A DNA stretch of 44,276 nucleotides from JBFHDX01 sp041584475 (GCA_041584475.1 JBFHDX010000020.1:1-44276); one strand, 5' to 3'; positions 17,837 to 26,960 are shown, counted from the stretch's first letter. The notes: generated by a model from the letters alone, not told the origin. Program-made: numbers and translations.

Positions 17837-17878
17837 CCATTTAGGTCCGATTAAAAGGTATACAATTTGGTCCTGATT
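17837..17878 (-). promoter_or_regulatory. Direct-repeat candidate operator upstream of the sufR-type gene
   Basis: On the minus strand, AATCAGGACCAAATTGTA and AATCGGACCTAAATGGTA occur 25 bp apart (plus-strand 17862-17878 and 17837-17853), matching except for two single-base offsets and one substitution. The downstream copy is also an imperfect inverted repeat GGACC-TAAAT-GGTAC. They lie 16-57 bp before the TTG start in an AT-rich island. This is where an autoregulating Rrf2 protein would bind. No confident -35/-10 pair was found. Confidence 0.5.
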
Positions 17879-17948
17879 TCAAGTGAAAAACACATGTCGA
17901 TCTGTGCAAATTGTCGCAATCGCGGTTTCCCGCGCGCACTTGTGCGGT

Positions 17949-19067
17949 TCAGGCGGCGCTGCGGCCGGCCCGTTCAGCCACGCCCTTCCATGCCGTGACG
18001 AAGCGGTCGACGTCGTCGGCCGTGTTTCCGTGACCAAGGCTCACCCGGATCGCGCAGCCTGCGATATCGGCGGAAAGACCCATGGCGCGCAGGACATGGC
18101 TGGTCGCGACCTTGCCCGAGGAGCAGGCGGAACCGGCGCTGACCGCGATGCCTTCCAGATCCAGCGACATCACCTGAAGCTCCGCCGAGACGTGTGGCAG
18201 GGCGATACACGACGTATTGTGTAGCCGCGGAGATCCCTGCGCGACGATGCGTGCCGCCGGGATTTCCTGACGCACCCGTTCCTCGAGCCGATCGCGCAGC
18301 CGAGCCAGCCCGCCTGCATTCGCGAGGTCGTCCTGGACGATTTCGGCGACAGCCCCGAACCCTGCGATCCCGGAAACGTTTTCGGTGCCCGAACGCCGGC
18401 CCCGCTCCTGGCCGCCGCCGCGGGTAATCGCCGATAGTTGCAGATTGTCGCCGAGGACAAGGGCGCCGACACCTCTCGGTCCTCCCAGCTTGTGCGCCGA
18501 CAGGCTCATCATGTCGACCCCCAGCGCCGTCCAATCGACCAGGATGCGACCGGGTGCCTGGACGGCATCGCAGTGGACGAGCGCACCATGCACGCGAGCA
18601 AGCTCCACGATTTCCCGAACCGGCTGCACGACGCCGGTCTCATTGTTGGCGAGCATCACGGAAACGACGGCGGGCTCCTGGTTGCGCGCAAGCAGATCGG
18701 AAAGCGCATCGACAAGGACGACCCCGTCGGCGCCGGCGTCGACGGTCTCCGTGCCCTCCGCGGCGTCCAGTACCGACGGATGTTCGATGGCAGAGGCGAT
18801 GATGCGCCTGCGCCCGCAGCCTCGCAGCGCCAGGTTGTTCGATTCGGTGCCGCCACTGGTGAAGATCACCTGTTCGGGACGGGCACCGATCATCCAGGCG
18901 ACGCGCGCTCGTGACTCTTCTACCAGCCGGCGTGCGGCCCGTCCGAAGGCATGGACCGAGGACGGATTGCCCGACACGGTCTGGGCGCGCAGAACCGCCG
19001 CTGCCGCTTCCGGGCGCAACGGGCTCGTCGCATTGTGATCCAGATAGCAGGTGACTTCCGCGCTCAA
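17949..19067 (-). CDS. Cysteine desulfurase (NifS/IscS class I)
   Basis: This class I desulfurase has 372 residues. It has the N-terminal YLDHNATSPLRPE, the ATESNN-like SGGTESNNLALRG, the PLP lysine K193 (SLSAHKLGGPRG), and the catalytic loop with C315 in SAGSACSSGK. It is shorter than IscS (about 404) and lacks the C-terminal IscU-docking extension, so it is closer to NifS-like short forms. It follows iscR by 18 bp and precedes sufR by 127 bp. It is the second desulfurase in the locus beside SufS. It may feed sulfur to tRNA thiolation or other acceptors as well as to SUF. Confidence 0.92.
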   Translation of the reverse strand: MSAEVTCYLDHNATSPLRPEAAAAVLRAQTVSGNPSSVHAFGRAARRLVEESRARVAWMIGARPEQVIFTSGGTESNNLALRGCGRRRIIASAIEHPSVLDAAEGTETVDAGADGVVLVDALSDLLARNQEPAVVSVMLANNETGVVQPVREIVELARVHGALVHCDAVQAPGRILVDWTALGVDMMSLSAHKLGGPRGVGALVLGDNLQLSAITRGGGQERGRRSGTENVSGIAGFGAVAEIVQDDLANAGGLARLRDRLEERVRQEIPAARIVAQGSPRLHNTSCIALPHVSAELQVMSLDLEGIAVSAGSACSSGKVATSHVLRAMGLSADIAGCAIRVSLGHGNTADDVDRFVTAWKGVAERAGRSAA

Positions 19068-19085
19068 ACCGGCGCTAGCTCACGG

Positions 19086-19574
19086 TCATTCGGCCGCGCT
19101 GGCGGTTGGCACCTGGTCCACGGCAAGGTTCGCCTGGTTGTGCAGGCGCCCGCTCGCCCCCAGGATGCGGTTCTCGCAGACATCGGCCAGCGTTACCGAA
19201 CTCAGGAACAGGTGGATCTGATTGCTCAGCTCGGCCCATAGATCGTGGGTCGCACAGCGCATCCGAGTCTTGGTACAGCCGTAAGGCGACTGGGGATCGC
19301 ACCGCGTCGCGCGGATCGGTTCATCGACCGCCAGAATGATGTCCGAGATGCGGGTGCCCGCGGCGCCGCGTGCCAAAAGGTAGCCGCCACCGGGGCCGCG
19401 CACGCTCTTGACCAGCGCGTTCCGCTTGAGACGCGCAAAAAGCTGCTCGAGATACGACAACGAAATGTCCTGACGCTCGGCGATCGCCGCCAGTGCCACC
19501 GGCCTGCCCTTGCTGTGCATCGCCAGGTCAACCATCGCCATCACGGCGTAACGGCCCTTGGTGCTCAGTCGCAC
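19086..19574 (-). CDS. iscR: IscR, Rrf2-family Fe-S regulator
   Basis: This 162-residue protein follows IscR closely: MRLSTKGRYAVMAMVDLA, then ISLSYLEQLFARLKRNALVKSVRGPGGGYLL, with the specificity glutamate in YLEQ. Cluster ligands are C92, C100, C107 and H110 (RCDPQSPYGC, MRCATH). IscR holds a 2Fe-2S cluster and changes its DNA targets with cluster occupancy. The start is the GTG at 19574, with GGGGGTGAG upstream. It lies between cysE (49 bp) and the desulfurase gene (18 bp), so both regulators may be on the cysE transcript. The C-terminal tail after residue 140 is variable. Confidence 0.92.
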   Translation of the reverse strand: MRLSTKGRYAVMAMVDLAMHSKGRPVALAAIAERQDISLSYLEQLFARLKRNALVKSVRGPGGGYLLARGAAGTRISDIILAVDEPIRATRCDPQSPYGCTKTRMRCATHDLWAELSNQIHLFLSSVTLADVCENRILGASGRLHNQANLAVDQVPTASAAE

Positions 19575-19623
19575 GTTAACTCACCCCCACTGTTTCCGAT
19601 CGCGTCCATCGCGGTCGAACCAC

Positions 19624-20376
19624 TCAGTTCTTGGCCTGGGCATCGCGCTCCCCGCCTTCCTCGACTTCCGTCAGAGGCACGGGCGCAAGCGCGCGCTCGT
19701 ATTCGGCCAACTCCTGCTCAAGCTCGTCGATACGGGACTTCAGTCCGCCGATCTGCGTTTTCAGTCCCTCGACAACCTGTGCCATCGGGTCGGGCAGATC
19801 GCCCATCGGCGTGCCGTAAGGCTCGAAGGACTCTTCGGTTACCACCTTCGAGACGATCTTCGCGGGGATGCCGACGACCGTCACGCAGCACGGAACGTCC
19901 TTTGTCACCACCGCATTGGCGCCGATGCGCGAGCCGTGGCCCACCGTGATCGGGCCCAGAACCTGTGCGCCCGACCCGACGATGACGTTGTCATCGAGCG
20001 TCGGGTGCCGCTTCTGATTTCGCTGACTGTCGGAGTCCACGGACGGGGCCACACCACCCAGGGTGACGCCGTGGTAGAGCGTCACGTTGTTGCCGATCAC
20101 CGAGGTCTCACCAACGACGACGCCCATGCCGTGATCGACGAAGAAATTGCGTCCGATCCGGGCACCCGGATGGATTTCGATGCCCGTCATGAATCTGCCC
20201 ACCTGGGAAATCCAGCGTGCCAGCACGCGCCAGCCCCTGTTCCACAGGGGATGCGCAATCATGTGAAAGACGATGGCATGGAACCCGGGATAGCACAGAA
20301 CGACCTCCAGCCGGGATCGCGCCGCGGGGTCACGCGCCATCATTCCGTCGATTTCTGCCTTCAAGTACTTGAACAT
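19624..20376 (-). CDS. cysE: Serine O-acetyltransferase
   Basis: CysE (250 residues) makes O-acetylserine from serine and acetyl-CoA, the first step of cysteine synthesis. The hexapeptide beta-helix covers residues 65-190 and carries IHPGARIGRNFFVDHGMGVVVGE, with H82 in the position of the catalytic histidine, and GVTLGGV. The C-terminal 50 residues (LKTQIGGLKSRIDELEQELAEYE) form a coiled coil, typical of EpsC-type enzymes and different from the E. coli feedback tail. Placed at the head of the Fe-S locus, it links cysteine supply to desulfurase demand. A consensus-like promoter lies about 80 bp upstream. Confidence 0.95.
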   Translation of the reverse strand: MFKYLKAEIDGMMARDPAARSRLEVVLCYPGFHAIVFHMIAHPLWNRGWRVLARWISQVGRFMTGIEIHPGARIGRNFFVDHGMGVVVGETSVIGNNVTLYHGVTLGGVAPSVDSDSQRNQKRHPTLDDNVIVGSGAQVLGPITVGHGSRIGANAVVTKDVPCCVTVVGIPAKIVSKVVTEESFEPYGTPMGDLPDPMAQVVEGLKTQIGGLKSRIDELEQELAEYERALAPVPLTEVEEGGERDAQAKN

Positions 20377-20459
20377 GTCACCCGTCTAACATTTATTATG
20401 CTTCGCCTGCTTGGCCTTACCGAGCGGACAGCAATATATTCGGCCCAACGTATTGTAAG

Positions 20460-20488
20460 GATATACGGTCGCGGCAAAAGTCAGTCAA
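20460..20488 (-). promoter_or_regulatory. Sigma70-type promoter for cysE and the Fe-S locus
   Basis: On the minus strand TTGACT (20488-20483) is followed after exactly 17 bp by TATATC (20465-20460), 5/6 and 5/6 matches to the consensus. Transcription would begin near 20453, giving a leader of about 75 nt before the cysE ATG. It is the best promoter in the region and may drive cysE-iscR-desulfurase and possibly suf. Confidence 0.6.
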
Positions 20489-20608
20489 GCGAGGCTGGGA
20501 ATTCGGACGCGGTTTTCGTTGGCAAACCACGCAATACCCCAGTCCCGCCATCAGGAATTGCGGCCCGGTTCCTGCGATACCATCGCGCGAGGAAGCTCGG
20601 TCACCACC

Positions 20609-21274
20609 ATGCCGGAAGTGATATTCAACGGGCCGGAAGGCCGTCTCGAGGGACGGTACAATCCTGGCAGGCAGCCCGACAGTCCGATCGCCCTCATGCT
20701 GCATCCGAGCCCGCAGCACGGCGGCACCATGAACAACAAGGTGGTATTCACGCTCTACCATACGTTCCTGAAACGCGGTTTCGCTTGCCTGCGATTCAAT
20801 TTTCGAGGTGTCGGGCGTTCACAGGGAACATTCTCTCGCGGCGAGGGCGAACTCTCCGACGCGGCCTCGGCGCTCGACTGGCTGCAGAGCTACAATCAGA
20901 ACAGCCGAGAATGCTGGATCGCCGGCTTTTCCTTCGGCGCGTGGATCGGCATGCAATTGCTGATGCGTCGACCCGAAATCACCGGCTTCATCTCGGTTGC
21001 GCCGCCGGCCAATCTCTATGACTTCAGCTTCCTTGCCCCCTGCCCTTCGTCGGGACTGGTGCTCACGGGCGACAAGGACGAGATCGTGCCGATCGAGTCG
21101 GTCCGAAAGCTCGTCGACAAGTTGAACCAGCAGCGCGACATCACCGTCGAGCACAAGATACTCGAGGGCGCCAACCACTTCTTCCATGGCCGGTTCGAGG
21201 AGCTGGAGGAGAGCGTCAGCAAATATCTCGACGCCGCGGCGGCGGCCGCGGCGGCCGCGAAACAGGCGGGATGA
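20609..21274 (+). CDS. Alpha/beta hydrolase (COG2945-like)
   Basis: This 221-residue soluble alpha/beta hydrolase has the oxyanion block LMLHPSPQHGGTMNN, the nucleophile elbow GFSFGAW (serine nucleophile), an aspartate in LTGDKDEIVP, and the catalytic histidine in GANHFFHGRF. It belongs to the widespread group of small predicted hydrolases or thioesterases with unknown substrate. The ATG at 20609 (MPEVIFNGPEG) is used; the longer frame to 20519 has a poor N-terminus. The C-terminus ends in an alanine run (nine Ala) encoded by GCG/GCC repeats at 21235-21260. It is divergent from cysE. Confidence 0.85.
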   Translation: MPEVIFNGPEGRLEGRYNPGRQPDSPIALMLHPSPQHGGTMNNKVVFTLYHTFLKRGFACLRFNFRGVGRSQGTFSRGEGELSDAASALDWLQSYNQNSRECWIAGFSFGAWIGMQLLMRRPEITGFISVAPPANLYDFSFLAPCPSSGLVLTGDKDEIVPIESVRKLVDKLNQQRDITVEHKILEGANHFFHGRFEELEESVSKYLDAAAAAAAAAKQAG

Positions 21275-21315
21275 CTTCCGGCGACGTCGCGCGGGTCGCG
21301 CGAACGCCGGGAATC

Positions 21316-21347
21316 AAAAACGGCGGAGCCTCGATCTGACCCCGCCG
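21316..21347 (-). terminator. Intrinsic terminator of cheZ
   Basis: On the minus strand CGGCGGGG (21347-21340) pairs with CTCCGCCG (21328-21321) through 8 pairs including one G-U, with an 11-nt loop, and is directly followed by TTTTT (21320-21316). It sits 31 bp after the cheZ stop. This is the clearest Rho-independent terminator in the window. A separate CGCGCG-GGT-CGCGCG hairpin at 21288-21302 may serve the convergent hydrolase gene. Confidence 0.75.
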
Positions 21348-21377
21348 CCTGCGCATCGCCGGTCTGCGCCCGGCAAA

Positions 21378-22037
21378 TCATTCGAAAAGCTTGTCAATAT
21401 CCTCCTGCGCGATCGCATCCTCCTCCATCTGCGGGCCCTGCAGCAGATGCGTCTCCTCGTCGCGAACGTCCTTCGGGTGTTCGACGACCGAAAGCGTGTC
21501 GGCGCCCCAGATTTCGATCATCGCGGCGAGTCGTTCCTCGACGAACTGCAGCGTATTGACCACCTTCTTGATGCGCTGGCCGGTGATGTCCTGGAAGTTG
21601 CAGGCCTCGTATAGATCGGTCGTGGTTTCGGCGATTTCCTCGGCGGTCGCCACGACCGTCGAATCGCCGGTGTGCGACTTCAGATCGTGCAGCAGCTCGT
21701 CGATGCGTTCGGCGATGTCGATGATCGTGAACGTCGCACCCTCGGTCGCCCGCACGACGGCCTGCAGCTCGCGCGCCGCTGTCGCCAGCCTGTCATCCTT
21801 GGTGTTCTGGGTGATCAGGGTTGCGATTTCCTTTTTGGTTCGCTCGACCTGATCGAGCAGCGTCCCTGGCGTTGCACCGTCGACCTCGACGTTCCCGACC
21901 GCCAACTTTTCCAAGCGCGATTCGAGGGACCGGATCTCCTGCAGGATCTGCTCGTTGCTCACGCGCAGATCGCGGCGTTGCTGCAGCTCCGCCGTGAACG
22001 GTTTCTTCGATACCGGCCTCAATCTTGTCGCCGTCAT
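21378..22037 (-). CDS. cheZ: CheZ, chemotaxis CheY-P phosphatase
   Basis: The 219-residue protein is almost wholly helical. It contains the CheZ catalytic block ACNFQDITGQRIKKVV, with Q149 in the position of the essential glutamine, and the C-terminal acidic CheY-binding peptide QEDIDKLFE. CheZ speeds dephosphorylation of CheY-P and so sets flagellar switching. The ATG at 22037 is chosen because TAAGGA lies just upstream; a longer form from 22082 has no ribosome-binding site. No other chemotaxis gene is nearby, so it is an orphan, monocistronic gene with its own terminator. Confidence 0.85.
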   Translation of the reverse strand: MTATRLRPVSKKPFTAELQQRRDLRVSNEQILQEIRSLESRLEKLAVGNVEVDGATPGTLLDQVERTKKEIATLITQNTKDDRLATAARELQAVVRATEGATFTIIDIAERIDELLHDLKSHTGDSTVVATAEEIAETTTDLYEACNFQDITGQRIKKVVNTLQFVEERLAAMIEIWGADTLSVVEHPKDVRDEETHLLQGPQMEEDAIAQEDIDKLFE

Positions 22038-22317
22038 TTCCTTACGCCCTGTCGCATTGCGGACGCTTTGTTGATCAACCATTTCAATGCTATGGGAAAT
22101 TTACTTGGAAATCGTTAACCCGACAGATCACCCGCTTGCACTCTGGCGCGCCCGCGCGACCGGCCGGCGGGCATACCGTCTCGCCTGAAAATCAGCGCCG
22201 CGACGGCAGTCCAGAGGCCGCCCCGTCCGCTGTCCGCGCGCGATTGTTCGCTGCCGGCGATTGTGTTAAAGGGACGGCCCGCCGGCAACCAGCGCAAGCT
22301 CTCGACAAACGGACGCA

Positions 22318-23571
22318 ATGACCAGTCCTCGCACCGAATTCCTCAAGGCCGTGGTCGAGCGCGGCTACATGCATCAATGCACGGACATGGATGGACTCGA
22401 CGAGCTTGCGAGCGGTCAGCGGCTTTCCGCCTATATCGGCTTTGACGCCACCGCCGACTCGCTGCATGCGGGAAGCCTCGTCTCGATCATGCTGTTGCGA
22501 CTTCTTCAACGGACGGGGCACAAGCCGATCGTGCTGATGGGCGGCGGTACGACGAAAGTGGGCGACCCGTCGGGCAAGGACGAACAAAGACAGCTGCTCG
22601 GCACCGAGCAGATCGACCGCAACATCGAGAGTATTCGGCGGATATTCGAGAAGTTTCTGCAATTCGGCGACGGCCGGACGGACGCGGTGATGGTCAACAA
22701 CGCCGATTGGCTCGATCCGCTCGAATACATCCCGTTCCTGCGGGATTACGGGCGTCACTTCTCGGTCAACCGGATGCTCGCCTTCGACTCGGTCAAGCTC
22801 CGTCTCGACCGCGAGCAGCCGCTCACCTTCCTCGAATTCAATTACATGGTGCTGCAGGCCTACGACTTCGTCGAGCTTGCCAGGCGCTATGGCTGCCGCC
22901 TGCAAATGGGCGGGTCCGACCAGTGGGGCAATATCGTCGCGGGGATCGAACTGGCACACAAGTCCGACCAGATCCAGCTTTACGGCATGACGACCCCGCT
23001 CCTGACGAGCGCCTCGGGGACGAAAATGGGCAAGACGGCCGCCGGCGCGGTCTGGCTCAACGAAGATCGGCTGAGCGCGTACGATTACTGGCAGTACTGG
23101 CGCAACACCGAAGATGCCGACGTTGGACGGTTCCTGCGGCTGTTCACCGACCTACCGCTCGACGAGATCGTCCGGCTGGAGACCCTCGAGGGCGCGGAAA
23201 TCAACGAAGCGAAAAAGGTCCTCGCGAACGAGGCGACGCGGCTTTGCCACGGCGCCAAGGCGGCGAATGCCGCAGCGAAGACCGCGCGCAAGACCTTCGA
23301 GGAAGGCCGGATCGACGAGAATTTGCCCACGATCGAGATCGCGCGAAGCGAGCTGGAGGGCGGCCTGCCCGCGTTCGAGCTAATGCGCCGGGCCGGACTC
23401 GCCGCGAGCAACGGCGAGGCAAGACGGTTGATCAAGGGCGGCGGTGCCCGGGTAAACGACGCCGTTCTCGGCGAGGAATTGGCCCGGGTCACGCTGGCCG
23501 ACGTGAACACGGACGGGCTGATCAAGCTGTCGGCGGGCAAGAAACGGCACGCGCTGGTCCGTCCCGCCTGA
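22318..23571 (+). CDS. tyrS: Tyrosyl-tRNA synthetase
   Basis: TyrS (417 residues) charges tRNA-Tyr. The class I motifs are HAGS at residues 50-53 (HIGH equivalent) and KMGKT at 236-240 (KMSKS equivalent). The tyrosine pocket includes YIGFDATADSLH, MGGGTTKVGDPSGKD and QMGGSDQWGN. An S4 RNA-binding domain follows from about residue 350 (AGLAASNGEARRLIKGGGARVN). The ATG at 22318 gives the normal N-terminus. The 280-bp gap shared with cheZ (22038-22317) contains no gene; TTGTTC-17-TAAAGG near 22243 is a weak promoter candidate. Confidence 0.96.
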   Translation: MTSPRTEFLKAVVERGYMHQCTDMDGLDELASGQRLSAYIGFDATADSLHAGSLVSIMLLRLLQRTGHKPIVLMGGGTTKVGDPSGKDEQRQLLGTEQIDRNIESIRRIFEKFLQFGDGRTDAVMVNNADWLDPLEYIPFLRDYGRHFSVNRMLAFDSVKLRLDREQPLTFLEFNYMVLQAYDFVELARRYGCRLQMGGSDQWGNIVAGIELAHKSDQIQLYGMTTPLLTSASGTKMGKTAAGAVWLNEDRLSAYDYWQYWRNTEDADVGRFLRLFTDLPLDEIVRLETLEGAEINEAKKVLANEATRLCHGAKAANAAAKTARKTFEEGRIDENLPTIEIARSELEGGLPAFELMRRAGLAASNGEARRLIKGGGARVNDAVLGEELARVTLADVNTDGLIKLSAGKKRHALVRPA

Positions 23572-23591
23572 TCGCGCTGAAAACCCGTCGA

Positions 23592-26500
23592 TCAGTCGAC
23601 CATGCGCGGCGATTCCGCGCCGGGCCGGTCGCCATCCTTCGGCTCTCCCTCTCCCCCGGGAACGCGGAACATCTTGCGAATGAACCCGGGCAGCGGCAGC
23701 GCCGACAGGGGACTGACACGGACTTCCGGTGACTCGAACTTGCCGACGATCTGGAAATTGGTCGCGATCAATCCTTCGCCGCCGGTCAGGATGTCACCGA
23801 TGAGCGGGATCTTGCCGATGGCCCCCTGGGCCGCGTAGGCGGGAATTGCGACGCCGGTCATGTTGATCGTGTTTTTGTTGAAGTCGAGCACGGCCCCTTT
23901 GTCGATATGAAGACCGGTGGTCGCGCCGAAACTATCGACGTTGCCGAGGGTCAGCACTCCATCGGCGTAGCTGTAGCTGCCGTCCATGCTGACGAAACTG
24001 ACGCCGCGTGAGCTGACCGCGGCGGGCAGTCCGACGACGGTGAGAAGCTGCAGGAACTGCAGCCCGGCGGGGGCCTCGACCAGCCGATAGTCCTTGACCG
24101 TGAACGTTCCCTTGAGCGGCGCGTCGGTCGCCGCCCGGCGTCCCTTGATAACGAGCGAGCCGCCCTGGATTTGGTTGAACCAGTCTAGCGTCCGCAGCGC
24201 CTGGCCGGCGTCGTGCGACTCGATCGACAGGTTGTACCCTTCGCTCTCGTCGGGCTCGTACCGCAATGCGAGGTTGGCGCCCTGATCGAGTTGGGCATCG
24301 AGAGTCGCGAGCCGCCAGTGTCGGCCGTCATACTTGCCGATGAACTGGGCACCGTAGACACGCCGATCTTCGCTGGTCTGGGCCTCCTTGAACTGCGCCT
24401 TGACGAAGAACGGCCGGGTTGCCGCCGTACGATCCGATGACGCCATGCCGTTGGCGTCCGCATCGAGAAAATGTCGGACATCGATGCGATCGCCCTTCAA
24501 ATCCAGCTGGTAGCTGCCGTCCTTGTCGACGGTGATCGTCCCGGCAACATCGTTGCCGCGATAGAGTGCGCGTTTCACCGTCACTTTCCTGATATCCGAC
24601 AGATCGCGCTGGAATTCCATCACGAGACGCCCGTCCATGTCGTCGGTGACGAGATCGAAGCGGTCGAAGACGAGCCCTGCTTCCTCAGACAGCGTTCCCT
24701 CCACCGCCAACGTTCCCGGCAGGCCCCTCTCCTTGCGCCAGCCGATTACCGGCACCTTCACGAGTGATCTGCGGAGATCAGCCCGGAGCGTGAGCTGATC
24801 GGGCTGATCGTCTCGGATCGTGTGCGTGAGCTCGGTATTTGCCGGCCCCTCGATCCAGTATGAAAGATCGGGAAGACCGAGCGCCATGCGCCCGCCACGA
24901 TCCAGCTCGCCGGCCACGACGAACCGTCGTTTAAAATCGCCCGAACCACGAAAATGCTCGTCCCAGTCGAGCCGGGCGTTGACATCGTTCAGAAGGATAT
25001 CGCCCGAGATCCGCATTCCGTGCTCCGTCAGATCGAGATCCAGGTTGCCTCCGGTGACGCGCAGGCCAAACGGGCCGGGCAACAGCGACGTATTCTCGAG
25101 GCGGGCCGCCGTCGTGATGGCGAGCATGTCGGTCGTCAGCGTTCGAGTCAGCGGAAACTCGAAGCGGATATCCGCGGCCATCGTGCCGGACAGGTTTGCG
25201 GGATCGAAGCCGAGCTTCCGGCCCAGGGAAAGCGGCTCATGATCGAGGATTTCGACCGCCGAGCGGGCATCTCCTTCGGTCTTGGCGACGATCACGATCT
25301 GGGCAGGGTTGCCGTTCCCCATCTTGCTCATCCCGGTGATATCGACCTGCCCGCCGGTGATCGTCACGCCCTCGCCGACGCGGCCGCTCTCGACTCCGAG
25401 ATACAGCCCGTCGTGGTCATAGGTGCCCCGGCCGTCGATCCCGGTGACGATCGGCATCGGGTTTAGGTAGTCGACCGAGAGATCGTCGTAGACCAGCGTC
25501 CCGGCGATCGTCTCCATGACGATTGCACCCGTTCCGTCGTTTGACCGCCGGCCCGCGATCTCGATCGTCGCCTCGCGCGCAACGCCGTTCGTCATGTGTT
25601 CGGTGACCCATTTGCGCTGCACCGGACCCAGACTGGGCGGCCAATAACGCTCAAGGGAAGCCATCGGCATGTCTTTGAGCTGCCCGGACAGACGCATCGT
25701 CGACTCGCGAGCATCGATCGCAAACGCGGCGCTCGCGTGGATCAGCGGCCCGCCGAGATCGAGGATGGCCTCGTCGATGACAATCTGCTGCAGGTTCGGG
25801 TTCGCGCTTCCGCTCACCAGCAGGCCATGAAGATCGATCGGCTCCCGATAGAGCTCACGCAGATCCAACGTTCCCGCGCTCCCGACGAGATCGAACTCGA
25901 TACGCTCAACACCGCCATGCACGGCGCCGGACAACGCTATTTCGCCTCGAAGCGGCATCTTGAACGCCACGAGCTCGGCGATCTGCGGAAAACTGGGAGC
26001 AAACTCGGCCAGTTCGAGATTTCTGAAATCGAAGCGCGCGGAATATCTCTCGCCTTCGCGACCGACGTCGAGCTGGCCACGCAGGTCGGCGAGCCGGCCT
26101 TCGTATTCGAGCGGCAGATAGGCGTCGCCGACGATACCGTCGTCGGTCTTGAACAGCGATACGGTCGCCGCCGGTGAGCGGAAGAATTTGCGGGCGACGC
26201 GATCCTCGAACACGACCCTGGCGTCGATCACGCTGAGCCGACGCAGATAGCCGAGTGTGCGATCGGGGTCCGGATCGCTCAGAAGTTCGCCGATGACGAA
26301 CCGAATGATCTCCTCGCCGCGTCCAGCTTCCTGGATGGCCTCGCCCGCCCTCGCCCCCTTCGGATTGCCGGGCCGGGGCTGCGCGTCGCCGCCCAGCCCG
26401 CTGAAACCCATGGAGAATTCGCCGTTCACGAGCCGAACGACACGGATACTCGGTCGCAAAGCATCGAGGCCCGTCGGCGCGAGCCGGCCGCGAACGAGTG

Positions 26501-26813
26501 CACGCAGCGAGAGGCCGAGTGACAGTTCCGGGACCCATGCGAGCGGGGCGCCATCCGGCGCGGTAACCGAAACATTGGTCGCCCGGATATCGATCGCATT
26601 CCGCCAGCCGGCCCAGACCGCGACGGTCTGATCGATATCGACGACGTAGCCGCCGCTCTCCTCATTGAGGGCCGTCTCGAGATGCGGTGTCAGGAAGTCG
26701 AGCGGGACCGGCCCCGCATGCAGACGCCACGCCGCCAGACCACCGAGTGCCACGAGGCCGGCCAGCAATCCTGCCAGTATCTCCGAGAGGATCAGCGACG
26801 TGTGTCTGACCAC
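23592..26813 (-). CDS. YhdP/AsmA-like giant envelope protein (DUF3971)
   Basis: This 1073-residue protein has one N-terminal membrane helix (LILSEILAGLLAGLVALGGLAAW) and a huge periplasmic region of repeating beta strands. This is the architecture of AsmA-like proteins YhdP and TamB, long bridges thought to carry phospholipid to the outer membrane. Residues about 230-500 fit DUF3971, and the C-terminal region (GTFTVKDYRLVEAPAGLQFLQLLTVVGLP to IPLIGDILTGGEGLIATNFQIVG) fits the AsmA_2 end domain. The start is the GTG at 26813. It converges on tyrS with only 20 bp between stops and is divergent from glnE. Confidence 0.85.
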   Translation of the reverse strand: MVRHTSLILSEILAGLLAGLVALGGLAAWRLHAGPVPLDFLTPHLETALNEESGGYVVDIDQTVAVWAGWRNAIDIRATNVSVTAPDGAPLAWVPELSLGLSLRALVRGRLAPTGLDALRPSIRVVRLVNGEFSMGFSGLGGDAQPRPGNPKGARAGEAIQEAGRGEEIIRFVIGELLSDPDPDRTLGYLRRLSVIDARVVFEDRVARKFFRSPAATVSLFKTDDGIVGDAYLPLEYEGRLADLRGQLDVGREGERYSARFDFRNLELAEFAPSFPQIAELVAFKMPLRGEIALSGAVHGGVERIEFDLVGSAGTLDLRELYREPIDLHGLLVSGSANPNLQQIVIDEAILDLGGPLIHASAAFAIDARESTMRLSGQLKDMPMASLERYWPPSLGPVQRKWVTEHMTNGVAREATIEIAGRRSNDGTGAIVMETIAGTLVYDDLSVDYLNPMPIVTGIDGRGTYDHDGLYLGVESGRVGEGVTITGGQVDITGMSKMGNGNPAQIVIVAKTEGDARSAVEILDHEPLSLGRKLGFDPANLSGTMAADIRFEFPLTRTLTTDMLAITTAARLENTSLLPGPFGLRVTGGNLDLDLTEHGMRISGDILLNDVNARLDWDEHFRGSGDFKRRFVVAGELDRGGRMALGLPDLSYWIEGPANTELTHTIRDDQPDQLTLRADLRRSLVKVPVIGWRKERGLPGTLAVEGTLSEEAGLVFDRFDLVTDDMDGRLVMEFQRDLSDIRKVTVKRALYRGNDVAGTITVDKDGSYQLDLKGDRIDVRHFLDADANGMASSDRTAATRPFFVKAQFKEAQTSEDRRVYGAQFIGKYDGRHWRLATLDAQLDQGANLALRYEPDESEGYNLSIESHDAGQALRTLDWFNQIQGGSLVIKGRRAATDAPLKGTFTVKDYRLVEAPAGLQFLQLLTVVGLPAAVSSRGVSFVSMDGSYSYADGVLTLGNVDSFGATTGLHIDKGAVLDFNKNTINMTGVAIPAYAAQGAIGKIPLIGDILTGGEGLIATNFQIVGKFESPEVRVSPLSALPLPGFIRKMFRVPGGEGEPKDGDRPGAESPRMVD

Positions 26814-26960
26814 GATTGTTCAGTTTCCCTTTCGGAGTGCCGTTCCACGCCGCCGCGCCCGCGTCCGGCACACCCTGGCACAAGATAGATAAGATATCGT
26901 ATAGGCCTTGACCACCGGAGGGTATTAACGCAGTTTGCGGCGAAATTACGCACGCTTATC

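Noticed and set aside
21235..21260. GCG/GCC run as a possible microsatellite or NotI-like repeat
   Set aside because: It is simply the alanine-rich C-terminus of the alpha/beta hydrolase, in frame and short.
26880..26905. AT-rich stretch between the YhdP-like gene and glnE as a promoter
   Set aside because: TATACG, TATCTT and TTGACC are present, but no pair has acceptable spacing on either strand.
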